Of a stretch of DNA of 64,000 nt, positions 50,708 to 61,249 are shown piece by piece. The first letter of the stretch is position 1. Every line of letters starts with the position of its first letter. The stretch is from Chondrus crispus (Eukaryota > Rhodophyta > Florideophyceae > Gigartinales > Gigartinaceae). Where the stretch lies: NCBI RefSeq assembly GCF_000350225.1, contig NW_005178533.1, forward strand, positions 236,625 through 300,624, written 5' to 3'. A program made the translations under genes and the position numbers. The notes under the pieces are model-generated. The model was not told the DNA's origin. It did not search any database and was given only the letters and a program-made list of their open reading frames with translations.

Positions 50708-53700
50708 ATGTATGAGCCGAGAGGGCAAGGTGGGTCAAAAAGGGTCATGATGCGTTCAAAAGCTCCCTTGTCTCCACTCCAGACGAAGGTTGACGCTTTA
50801 GCTGATCGACTAGCTGATATTTCCCGTATTATCAAGAAGAATCAGTCGAGGGATGACGCAACAGCATTCCGCCCTGCCCACGATCGTACTTGTTCTTATT
50901 GCAAACGACCGGGTCATGGCGCTAATAGATGCGATGCGAATCCGCATAGGGACACGAAATGCCCTCGCTGCGGAAAATTTGGTCATTCAGAGACAAGCTG
51001 TTGGGCTAGAATTGGTCCACAGAGGGGAGGTAGCAGTGCCTATCCTCCTAAGAAGACCCAGACGGATATTGCCGTGTCGGATACACGGACGGGCTCCGCA
51101 GGAAACCAGGTGAGTGTTGTGACGCACGACGACCTCCTTGCTGATGAGAAGTTAGTGGCATCAGTCAAGAGAAACGCCGATGGAGAGCCGGTGGCCAAGA
51201 CGCGAAAGGATGGTGGCGGCGAGCCAATCCCGTCCCTTCTCAACCCGCGTAAGTACTGGACTCCGAACCACATGAGGAAACCTCCTAAGCCCGGCCGTCG
51301 AACAAGAAAGAAGAGGACAAGTAAGAAGAACGCCGTCCAAGAACACTCGGGGAAGTACGATGTGGTTTCTTCCCTCGCGAACGCCCCCTCTGGTTTGACA
51401 TTCGGTCAACTGATTCGAGGAGATGGCGACGAGACTAAAAAAGAGATCTGTCGTTTGTTCAACAGTCGCCCTAGACGCCCCGTAGCTGCTTCGATCGGTA
51501 CTTTACCGAAACGTCTGAAAGTAGTTTCTGTACAAGTCTACGGGACACAAATGAGAGCGTTGTTAGACTCAGGAGCTATCCCTAATGTTATGAATGCTTC
51601 TGTGGCATCGAAGCTCTCTCTGTCTCCAAAGCCGACCTCGACGAAGATTACCGTCGCCAATGGACAAAAGACAACCTGCTTAGGTTCCATCGAGGAAGTT
51701 CCTGTCACGTTCAATGGCGCTGTTACTTCACTCAACTTCTTGGTTGTTGAAGGATCCCCAGTTGATATCTTAATCGGATATCCAACTCTCGAAGAACTTC
51801 AAGCCTGCATCGATCTAGGTCACCAGTCTGTTAGTATGTTGATCGGAAACAAAACCGTGAAAATGAGTCTGGAGTTTGATCAAGTACGTCCTATCGTCGC
51901 GGATTCGGAGACTGATAGCAAGGGAGTGCAAGCCATTCTCCTCGCCGAGTGATAGATCGGATTAGTATCATCTAACTCGAAATGGTGCTTCATTGGGACT
52001 TCAGCAGGCCGAAGGTCGTCAAAGGATGTAGCAACGATACTCTTACCCATCAGGGCGGTCTCGATGACTGCTTGAGCTTCATTGTCAAGATGCACAAGTT
52101 TTTCCCGAAGCATTTTCACGGCCTTGTTGATGACATTCGAATCAGGTGATTCTACTTCCTCATCTTCTCCGATCGCTCCGTCCAGAGTTAAGTCTAGCTC
52201 GAAAGGTCCATCGCCGAGGATGGCGACAACATAAGTCTCTTGTGCACTCCCTTGCACAACGAAATCGTTCGGAAAGAGCTGGACAAAATGCTGGAAGCAG
52301 GAATCGTCACGCCTTCCAGCGCCGCATGGTCCTTTCCGGTCGTCATCGTATCCAAAAAAGATGGGAATCCACACTTCTGTGTTGATTACCGTTCTCTGAA
52401 CCAGAAGATGAAAGCAGACAGATGGCCTTTGCCGAAAATAGAAGAGATATTTGATGACTTGGAAGGAAGTGCGTACTTCACTTCTCTGGATTTGTTCAGT
52501 GGTTACTGGCAAATTCGGGTGGCACAACAATGCAAAGAAATGACTACTTTCGTCTGTCGCTACGGGACGTATAAGTTCGAAGTCATGCCCTTTGGATTGA
52601 TGAATGCGCCTTCGACATTTCAGAGAATGATGGATACAATCTTTCGCGGAGTGCGGTTTGTGCGTGTGTACCTCGATGACGTTGTGGTGTTCTCTAAGAC
52701 TATAGAAGAACATCTTCGTCACCTGCAGCATGTATTTGATGTGCTTGACGAGGCTGGTCTTCAGCTTAAGCTGACAAAGTGTAGCTTCGCCCAGGCGAAG
52801 ATCAAGTTGCTCGGTCATGTTGTCGACAAAGGCGGGATTGCCGTTGACCCGAGCAAGGTCGAAGTGATTCGGAATGTACCGATCCCGACCACTGCGACTG
52901 AACTTAGGAGCTTTCTTGGGTTAGCAAGCTACTACCGTCGTTTCATCTGCAAGTTTGCGGACATTGCTGCGGTACTCCATGCGGCTACATCCGGAAACGG
53001 CAGATTGAAATGGACCGGAGAAATGCAAGAAGCCTTTGATGAACTACGCATAAAGTTAACTTCTCCGCCAGTTTTGGCTTACCCAGACTTCGAGAAGCCC
53101 TTCCTCGTTGAGACGGATGCGTCCTCGGTCTCAGTCGGGGCTGTGTTGGCTCAAAAGAAGGAAGATGGGAAAATACACCCCATCCAGTACGCAAGCCGTA
53201 CTATGAATACATCTGAGCGCAAGTACTCCCCTTGTGAGCGGGAGGCCCTTGCGGTCATCTTTGCTTTGAAGAAATTTCGTGTTTACGTGCTTTCGTCTAC
53301 ACCTTTCAAGTTGGTTACGGATCACCAGGCTCTTAGTAACGCCTTTCGCAAGAAAGACATTCACGGTCGTTTGGCTCGTTGGCTAGACTTCTTAGCCGAG
53401 TACGACTTCACCGTGGAATATCGTCGTGGATCCGCAAATAGTGCAGCCGACTACATTTCTCGCATTCAGCCCAAGAACGGCAACAACCCAACTTGCCAGG
53501 AAGAGGGAGACCTTGCCCTCGCTATCACGACCCCGATCTACTCTCCAGAAGATCTAGAAGAGTCTTGCCAAGATATCATGTCCTATCTGCAAGGCGAAAC
53601 ACCGGTTGGGTTGGATGATTACAGGAAGTCTCGCATGAAGAATAATGCGAAGAACTTTCTTGTCTGGGAGTCGAAGTTGTTCCGCCGCACCATTCGTGGC

Positions 53701-54759
53701 CTTCGTTTTGTTGCCCCAATTTCCGATCGCGAAAAGATACTGAAGGGTTTCCATGACGACATTGGTCATTGGGACTTGAAGACCACTCGTCAATTTGTCA
53801 CGGAAAGGTACTGGTGGCCGACCGTTGGTATGGACGTGGGAGACTACGTGAAGAGTTGTGACGGGTGTCAGAAGGCACGTCCGATTCCCAGGTATAAGAC
53901 AACTTTGCGCCTTCCCATCACAAGCTTGTTTGATGTTTTCTCTATTGACTTTGCTGGACCCTTCCCTGTCACTTCGTCTGGAAATCGCTTCGTGTTGGTT
54001 GCGGTCGAACACCTCACAGGATGGCCAATTGCTCTATTCACTGCTGATAGTACTGCTCAAGTGGTTCTCGACTTCGTCAAGAGAGAAATCATGTACTCAT
54101 TCGGCCCTCCGAGAACCATTGTCTCTGACAATGCTACCTGCTTCACAGCCTCGGCCGTTTCTAGCTTCATGGCTCGGCACGGTATCACGTGGCGCACCGT
54201 CCTCGCCTACGCTCCCATGTCTAACGGTAGAGCAGAGAGAATGGTTGGAACTTTGAAGGCTGCCGTCCGTAAGACAGTTCTTGGAACTTGAATGGAGTGG
54301 GACAAAGCACTCACCCAGGTCCTGTATGGATATCGCCGACGTGCCATGAAGAACGGCGTGTCGCCATTCGAACTGATGTATGGGATCCCGCCTCGGATGG
54401 ATTCCAGTGCAGAGACAGGTGCAAGCCTAGTTGTTCCTTCCTTAGACCATCATCGTCGTTTGGAGCTCCTGACTGGATCTGTCCCACGAGCAGTTCGCTC
54501 AGGGGCCTCTGTGGAAAAAAGGCTCGTAGCGTCGTCGTCTCACTTCTTCGAAGTGGGAGACAAAGTTCTTGTCGTTCGGGGAACTTCATTCGGTGGTACG
54601 AAATGGCCCGCGTTCGTTTCCAAATTCTACGGCCCGTGCCGGATCTTGGAAGTTCACCACCCGCGATATGTGCTAGAGTCGCAGCACGGCAGAGTATCCA
54701 GGAAGCCTATTCATGCTCGCCGACTCGTCCTATATCGTGAAAGGAAGTTCGAAGACTAA
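50708..54759 (+). CDS. zinc-knuckle, protease, reverse transcriptase, RNase H and integrase region
   Basis: Order of domains: two CCHC knuckles (C-S-Y-C-K-R-P-G-H-G-A-N-R-C and C-P-R-C-G-K-F-G-H-S-E-T-S-C, about 50890-51000); a long basic linker; a retropepsin (L-L-D-S-G-A-I-P-N-V-M, about 51560); reverse transcriptase with Y-L-D-D-V at about 52668; RNase H (E-T-D-A-S-S-V-S-V-G, T-D-H-Q-A-L-S); integrase with HHCC finger (H-W-D-L-K-T-T-R-Q-F-V ... C-D-G-C), core (S-I-D-F-A-G-P-F, V-S-D-N-A-T-C-F) and a C-terminal G-D-K-V-L-V-V-R module to 54759. No chromodomain is seen at the end, unlike the larger element. The family is Ty3/gypsy by domain order. The region is broken in a few places. Confidence 0.9.
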
Positions 54760-54876
54760 GTCCTTTGTTAAAGCTTAAGGCTAAGTCTTAGGCATAAAAT
54801 CGTTTAATGCATGTAGAGAATAGATGCAATTGCTATCATGAAACCCGTATAGGCAAGAAAAGAGAAAAGAGCGTGG

Positions 54877-56104
54877 CTATTTCGACTTATTTCTTTCAGC
54901 TTTCAGCTTGCGACGTTTGTGACGCTTAGTGGAAGCGCTAAGCGCTCTTGTGGTGGAAGCACGGACAAGACAGACCTTTCGCATTTCACGAATTTCGAGC
55001 AGGCTAACTCTATCACCAAGACAGAGTTTCAAAGCTTGAAGGGAGAAGGGCATGGGGTACGGTTCCATACAATCCAATATGATGTGATCCTTTGAAGATA
55101 CGCACACCGTATGCAACTTGTTTGAACTCCCCTCAAGCGTGACAACAAACACTCCCGACTCGACATCAAGAAGTTTGCCTATTGTTGGGACCGATCCGAA
55201 GGTATGCTCGAGAACTACTTCCTCTCGTTTGAGATGCTTGTTGGCATCTCTCAGACCGAATACGTCGTGGAAGACTCCCCTGCTGCACGAACAACTTCGC
55301 ATTTTCCTTGAAGTGCTCCCAATACGAATCGGTGAGCTGTCGTGCGCCGAGAACACATAACGAGTTGCAAACGGCAGCTGGGATGCACAGATCAGTTCGA
55401 TCCTGATAGGGAGTAGCACCAAGGTTGTGGATATGGAAAGAAGACGCCAAAGAGCTCTCTGAGCGGGCACCGGAAGTGGACATTGCCAACCAGCGCCCTG
55501 GATACTTCTGGCACCACTCATCAATGAGAAGGTAAGCTGACACGCGGTCTCTGCCGTTCGTGTAGAACTTGTCGTTCTGGATCTGGTGGCCCGAAGATTT
55601 GTTCCCACCACAGACTTGTACGGTATACAGCAGAATGGGGTGCTTCGACTTATCGCATGCGCCGATGGCGACGTACTTATTTGCGAGTCTATCGTAGCAG
55701 ATAGACTCAATATTCCAAGCATCATCCTCCACGTGATCATAAGCACGCTTATCGTCAATCGATTCAGTCAGCCCGACTCGGGAAAACTCATCTACCGATA
55801 CCCCGTGCTTTCCTCGCGCACTTAAGTAGATGACCACATGTCGACCGAAAAGGCGGAGCATTTCCGTCAAATCCAAGTCATACCTTGTCAGATTCGGTCC
55901 AACCCAAACATGGTACGGAAAACGAGGCGAAGCTTCTTCATTCTTCGACACCATCATTACGTCCGTTCTTTGCGACAATAGCCACATTATCCTCTCACGA
56001 GCGTTGTGCTCTTCAACGGATACTCTCGCCGCCTTCGACGCGATATGTTTACGGGGCGCCTTGCCGCCAGTACTGCGGCGCGCCGTCTGCTTGGTTTTCG
56101 CCAT
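54877..56104 (-). CDS. antisense gene opening with a histone H3 tail mimic
   Basis: The ATG at 56104 starts M-A-K-T-K-Q-T-A-R-R-S-T-G-G-K-A-P-R-K and continues H-I-A-S-K-A-A-R-V-S. It matches the universal H3 tail at 22 of 28 positions after Met, in register from residue 1. The histone fold is absent: from residue 30 the protein is unrelated. A cysteine-peptidase-like D-L-C-I-P-A-A-V-C-N-S-L appears at residues about 239-249. Near 55035-55115 the region also encodes L-H-T-V-C-V and I-I-L-D-C-M-E, and near 54890-54960 a very basic R-H-K-R-R-K-L-K-type end. Opposite strand to pol, between pol and the right LTR. TACACGTGTA at about 56333 lies upstream as a possible promoter motif. The region looks broken or spliced. 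Known H3-like tails occur in histone variants; a retroelement carrying one is new to me. Confidence 0.85.
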
Positions 56105-56487
56105 CCTCCTCAGATCAGCTTTCTTGCAAGGGGCAGACCCGAGGATTAAAACCTCACCTGAGTCCGCCACACAAGCAATCAGCGATCTCTGAGACTGGAG
56201 GCAATTAGAACCTGACGCGTTGACAGGTTCTTCAAGAAAAAAAACGCAGGAACACCGAAGTTAGTTGTGTGAAAAGTAGAGAAGGTGGGTAGGTTAATGA
56301 TAGAAGTGATAGCTTACAGTGATGATGAGCTGTACACGTGTATACGTGGAGCGATTGGGGGATTGGTGTCGATGGTGACACTAAATTGCGTCAAATGGGA
56401 TCGTCAAGGTCGACCGTCGGTTCCCTGACTCAAGCCGATCACCAGGAGCAGCAGCGGTCAGTATATATGTTGCCCCTGCCCGGGTGT

Positions 56488-56503
56488 GGGGCTGGGGAGG
56501 GGG
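56488..56503 (+). promoter_or_regulatory. polypurine tract of the young element
   Basis: GGGCTGGGGAGGGGG-type run just before the right LTR, where plus-strand DNA synthesis is primed in this family. Confidence 0.7.
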
Positions 56504-56506
56504 TCG

Positions 56507-56838
56507 TGTGGGGGAGATTTGGGGTACTGTACAGGGTACAGTACCCGGGAGTGGCCCCAGGACCAAAGCCTTCAAAAGATGATTTTATTGGTCTACGTGT
56601 ACGCCAGGTGTACACGTGGACAATCTCCCTTTGAAGGGCGGCGGTCCTGGGAAGTGGAAGATGCTGGCGGCCCCTCTATAAGAGAAAGGGGCGCGCCGCG
56701 ACACTCCGCGACAGGAGGGACGGAACACAACAACACACGGACAGACCCCCGCTCTTGCAATAAACTTCACACTTCTGAAAAAAACTTTCCTCTCTCCCCT
56801 ACGCGCGCGGCCTTCCTCCCCCCTTTTCGCCGCCAACA
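56507..56838 (+). repeat. right (3') LTR of the young element
   Basis: 332 bases, the same as the left LTR except for one fewer G in the G run and a shorter, slightly altered C-rich run near the end. No other difference was seen by eye. Confidence 0.95.
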
Positions 56839-57742
56839 GTTTCCACGCAGGTTGAACAGTTTCAGCATGATTGGACCCATATACTGTATGGCCCGTATCT
56901 AACATGCTACTGTTGTGTAATTGTGGCAATTGCCGATATTGTTAAGGATACAGTTCTACACCTCCACTCTTCCTCTATGGTTAAACCAGAGGGTCACATA
57001 ATACCGTAGCACTCTACTGCAGTGACACCATAGCTAGATTGGATTCGGTGCAACGGACCCATAGTCAATGGCCCCATCCAACAAGCTACAGTACTGATTT
57101 CCTCAATTCAGCAGAATTGAGGCCGACTACCTCACATGATCTGGAGCGCACTGAGACCGCATCTGCCGATGCTAAGAAGTATAAATTGAGTGTCGCCCAG
57201 CAACTCTAAGAGAATAAAACACACAGGACTTCAACGGAAAGGGAAGCTATGGGTAACGAGTCACTAAGTTTGCCAAGTCGTTTCATCTTCACAATCGTTC
57301 CGTTAGCAATTGCACCAATTCCCTATTCAGCAGAATTGAGCTTTATTAATGCTTGCAATCAAGAACGTATTGAAATGCATATGCACATGCAATACAGTAT
57401 ATATAGTTTTCGTAAGCCACTCTCAACAGGTGATGCAACATCAAAGGAAGGAAGCCCTTCCGTTTTTTGTGTCTGCACGTAGTTGAATGTTGAGAGTGAG
57501 TAGCTCTGTATTTAGTTCACTATTTCAGCTGCTCTTAAGTAATGAGCAAAAAAAGCAGAACTAGGCTACGAAGGAGGGAGCAGTCGCCGAAAGTGGCAAC
57601 TCGTGTACGGAAGGAGATTACACAAATAGGGAAACATCTCCAAAAGTGTGTGTGTGCCACTACAGTCCCTTCTACAGAAAACGATCAGCTAGCCCGAGCT
57701 GCTGACACGAGTTCCTGACTGTTGAATGTTTGAACGAACTTA
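56839..57742. other. flank between the young element and fossil B
   Basis: Contains the dispersed repeat at 57085-57225 and a partial copy at about 57318-57345. A plus-strand frame at 57249-57482 has an ATG but no recognisable family. Confidence 0.4.
57085..57225 (+). repeat. dispersed repeat with palindromic end (plus orientation)
   Basis: CTCAATTCAGCAGAATTGAG at about 57101-57120, then A-T-C-T-G-G-A, GACCGCATC and AACTCTAAGAGAATAAAACA in the same order as the reverse complement of 19243-19385. A further partial copy (TATTCAGCAGAATTGAGCTT) lies about 215 bases downstream. Confidence 0.6.
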
Positions 57743-58704
57743 TCAAGCATGTCGGGAATATCTTACGCGCATATTAGCCAAAGGTTCCCAGGCAGTGTCT
57801 TCAAACATGAAGCTCTTCCACTTGCACTGAATCTCAAGGCAATTGTACAGAGAATGGAACCGTAGCCCCAGTACTTTTGTAACGACATTGTAGTGAACGT
57901 CATTATGATCGATCGTGTCTAGCAACGTTTCGGTCATGTGGAGTTGAGAATTGGCATAGAACTTCAGACGGCTGACATGAAGTAAATTAGTTGACTGGTT
58001 GAGGAGGTCTTCAACCTCGTAAACAGGAGGAGATTCACAGGGCGTGATGCGACGCGGACCCTTCCATTTGTAATGTAGTTTGGTGCCGCTATTCTGCTCA
58101 GTGTGGACAACTAGGACAAAGCCAATACCAAAGTTAACAGGGCCGATTACGGTCTGCTCATTGTGCTGATCGACTTCCTTCCGGCATCTCTTAGTAAGTT
58201 TCTCAGCCACGTTCCTGTGCAGTTCACCCAAAGTTTTGATCAGCAATTCTATCTGGACTGTGCGTTAAGGTTTCATGAAACCTTGTGCACGAAATCTAGA
58301 GAAACAAGTCTGGCAGGCGGCTTCAGTAAGACGATTCAGAGAGATTTCTTAGGATAAACCCGCGAACGCAGTACTGGGCGCCATGTTAGTAAGGTTAGGA
58401 CGAACTGAATGACTTAAAATGCTCTGAATGAGACGCATGGCGGACGGGCAATGGGAGGCGTGAAACAGAACTGAGATAAGAGTGCCAGCGACGCCTGCAG
58501 GACTCCCTTGCACATGGATTCCACTGTTACTTTTGCTTGAGGATGATGAGGGGTTGTGAAGTTGCCAAAAACACGAAGTTCGCGGTTGAGGAGGTTCATG
58601 GTATTGGTTTTGAAATGTAAGCCCTGGTCTGAGATCCATATGAGAGCGACACCGACAGAGTTAAACCAACGCAAGAGGACGTCAACAACGTGCTTAGAGT
58701 CTGC
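57743..58704 (-). mobile_element. Ty3/gypsy fossil B (integrase and C-terminal region)
   Basis: Same family and strand as fossil A. Integrase core pieces V-A-L-I-W-I-S-D-Q-G-L-H-F and T-T-P-H-H-P-Q-A-K-V-T-V-E-S-M-C-K lie at 58414-58674. The C-terminal part with K-W-K-G-P-R-R-I-T and T-E-T-L-L-D-T-I-D-H-N-D lies at 57743-58246, ending in a D-T-A-W-E-P-L-A chromodomain-like tail. Broken, with several breaks. Its upstream part is cut off by the large element whose LTR starts at 58705. Confidence 0.8.
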
Positions 58705-59353
58705 TGTCGTGCACTACAGCCACGGGTGGCGGCTGTAGGCAGAGCGACGCGCGTTCGGACGCGTAAGGAAATTCGGGAGACCACCCGGTGGATGACCGGA
58801 ACCGGGATCCGGGCGCGGCTTGCGCGGTAGGAAAGTAGCAACGTAGTCAGCAATAGACAGGGTGAATTAAAGGAAAAACAGAACTAACAGAACGGACAGC
58901 ACAGTAATTAACGTAGCGCTCGCGCGGTTGGGGTCGACGCGCGCGGGGAAGGCAGTTGGGATTCCAGGGGTGTAGATGGCTCGGTCGGTATGGGCGAGCC
59001 AGTACCGAGTCGAGGCTACAACCTGGAATCCAGAAACCAAGGTAAAAGACCCGAGACTTCGTGCCTCTTTACTTTGATCATCATCGGGTTGACTATATAG
59101 TCCCCGTCGCCGTCATGGCGAAGCTAAATTATACTGTAATTTAGAGTAACTAGAATATAACGGGTGTAGCCCCGAGGGGACCAAGTCACGGCCCCCATTG
59201 ACCCGACAGGCGGCAGAGGGCTCACACGTGTCCACCGGTATGGTCCGGCAGAGAGACAGGAGTCCACGTGTACCCGTGGTACACGTGGTGGCGGCGAGCG
59301 CGATTTTGGTGAGATTAGGACAGCTGTCCCGGTACCGAGTACAGTGCACTACA
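58705..59353 (-). repeat. 3' LTR of large element copy 2
   Basis: 649 bases, highly similar to 22544-23186 with a few substitutions and small indels, and the same TG...CA ends. The adjoining polypurine tract is also the same. TACACGTG sites recur at about 59225 and 59278. Confidence 0.9.
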
Positions 59354-59658
59354 GATCCCCCTTCTTAGAGAACCACGCGTCCCCGCGTGCAGGTACTGTA
59401 GAAATCATCGCCGAATTATCGGGTTATTCTCTTTTTTTTCTTTTGGACCAGCGGCCGCGGGTAAACTGAAAGCGTGGGTTTCTGCAAGCCAGCTTGTCGG
59501 AGGCGGTCTTCCTCAATATTCCAACTTTCCATCTAGCGCGGCCGGTTTGTCTTCGCCTTCCTCTTGTAGTTTCCTCCGCGCAGTCCACGCTGTACGGTAC
59601 GCGGGACGGAACGAGTTGTCATCTGAGAGGCGTCTGGCCCGGGTCGGCGCGCGCGGGG

Positions 59659-61249
59659 ATGGATCGGTTCCGCAACCCCTACGGGGAAGCGGGGGACACG
59701 GAGGAGGTAGATTTGCGGGGGTGGCCGTCCCCTCGATTGCTGCGTGGTAAGGGCATGTCCGACGATCCCTTGCTATTCGAACGGGCTCCATTCCTTGCGC
59801 CCGAGGGGTTACGGGACACACATCTCGTGCGATCGTACGCGGATGTGACCGGTGCTCTCCCCGGGGGTCTCAGCCTACGAGCTGTATGGTCACGTGATTT
59901 TTGCTACCGTCTCGTGGTGGACGGCGAGCATGTCTGGCCGAAATACCGCCGTATTGGGCGTGATCGACGTCAGAGATACGTAGCGTCGTTGATTCGTCGG
60001 CTGTCGAGGACGCCGTGCAATCGCCCAATTCCCGTAGAATGGGACATTGATACGTGGGCGTATCGTACAGAGGGCGATCGCGGATACGTCGCCAATCTGC
60101 GGCGAGTGTTGGATCATCTACCGGAACGAGTTGAGGAGCCGGGGATCGCATACATGGCGTGGGATAAGCCGATCCTCCCACCTCGCCACGAGAGATACGT
60201 AGAACGGGAAAGCAACCCCGGGTATTACGACAAGCTCAAATACGAGCGTCGAATGCGCAACGCTCTCGGCGTGTTTGTCGCCTATGAGTGGATCGAAGCG
60301 ACGACTTTCGAGCCGCGTTCTCGGTATGAGCGGTATCCTCAGATACCGCATTGGTTTTCGCAGTACGAAGTCCCGGCGGACTTCGTTGCGGAGGTCCCAC
60401 CTTGTCTGGTGTATTTCGGCTTGAGTCTGAATGACTCGCCGCAGTCTCCGCGTTGGATGATTTTCCTCAGCGAATGGATCGCTATCGTGGCGAAAAGGTT
60501 CATTTGGTCATCGCTGGACGGCCGGTTATACGTGTTGCCGACCATGATTGTCCGATGGTTGCGCAAGGTAGACTTGGAAGGGGTCCTTGGTGGGGCTTGG
60601 GTTTGCGAGCAGCTGAATACGCTGCTCGATCTTCACGACCGGGTTGACTGGCCACGGGTGCCTTATTGTCAGGGCCACCATTACGATCGCCCTGATCGCG
60701 CGAACGCATCCCCGGGAAGGCGAGACGACGCCGGCGAACCGAGCGCCGGTAATTGGATCCGACTCGACCCGGGGTCGTTTGCGAGCCTTCAACCGGAATT
60801 AATGCAGGGGCCTCTGGTCCCTGTGTCAACGGCAGTAGTTGCGCCGCACACACCCCGCGAGGGTCAAGACCCGGCAAATCAGCCGGGCGGACCGGTACGA
60901 CCGGAGGCTCCCCTGGGGGGCGAGAGCGCGACAGTTGGGGAGCAATCGCGATCGGTGACTTCGAAAGGGGAGTCGGGTGTACGGCGGCGTATGTAAAGGA
61001 GTTGGGCGTCTGCGAGGACGAACTCTTGAAATTAGTGAGGAACGCCGAGTTTGTGGCGGGAGTGAAACGCCTCAAGACGGCGGTGGACGCGGTGGTTACC
61101 ACGGTCGTGGTGGACACCCCGATGGGAGGGACGGCTCCGGCGGTGGCGACGGTCCCGGGGGACCCCCTCGATTCTGAGGAGGGGTGGATCCCTTCGGATG
61201 CACCGGTGGCTCCTGTCGCCGGGGTCGAGGATGATCTCGTCGACTTATG
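59659..61249 (+). CDS. antisense accessory gene of the large element, copy 2
   Basis: The ATG at 59659 reads M-D-R-F-R-N-P-Y-G-E, matching the start of the copy at 23567. Identity is very high over residues about 60-400, including Y-A-D-V-T-G-A-L-P-G-G, C-N-R-P-I-P-V-E-W-D, R-M-R-N-A-L-G-V-F-V-A-Y-E-W-I-E-A-T-T-F and the G-H-H-Y-D-R end. The variable acidic tail region is also present, with E-D-E-L-L-K-L-V-R-N-A-E-F-V matching copy 1. Protein conservation higher than in the flanking spacer points to past selection on this reading strand. The copy looks broken. Function unknown. Confidence 0.75.

Larger units (their letters stand above)
49785..56838 (+). mobile_element. young Ty3/gypsy element with antisense histone-H3-tail gene
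   Basis: 7054 bases, flanked by the 5-base duplication GTTTC (49780-49784 and 56839-56843). Parts: left LTR 49785-50120; gag from 50120; zinc knuckles, protease, reverse transcriptase, RNase H and integrase to 54759; an antisense gene 54877-56104; a G-rich polypurine tract at about 56488-56503; right LTR 56507-56838. The two LTRs differ only in the length of a G run and in a C-rich run near their ends, so insertion is very recent. The coding part nevertheless looks broken in a few places, so this copy may have been made with help from a whole one elsewhere. Confidence 0.95.

Noticed and set aside
55166-56104. A true histone H3 gene
   Set aside because: Only the tail matches; the alpha-N helix and histone fold that should follow residue 40 are absent.
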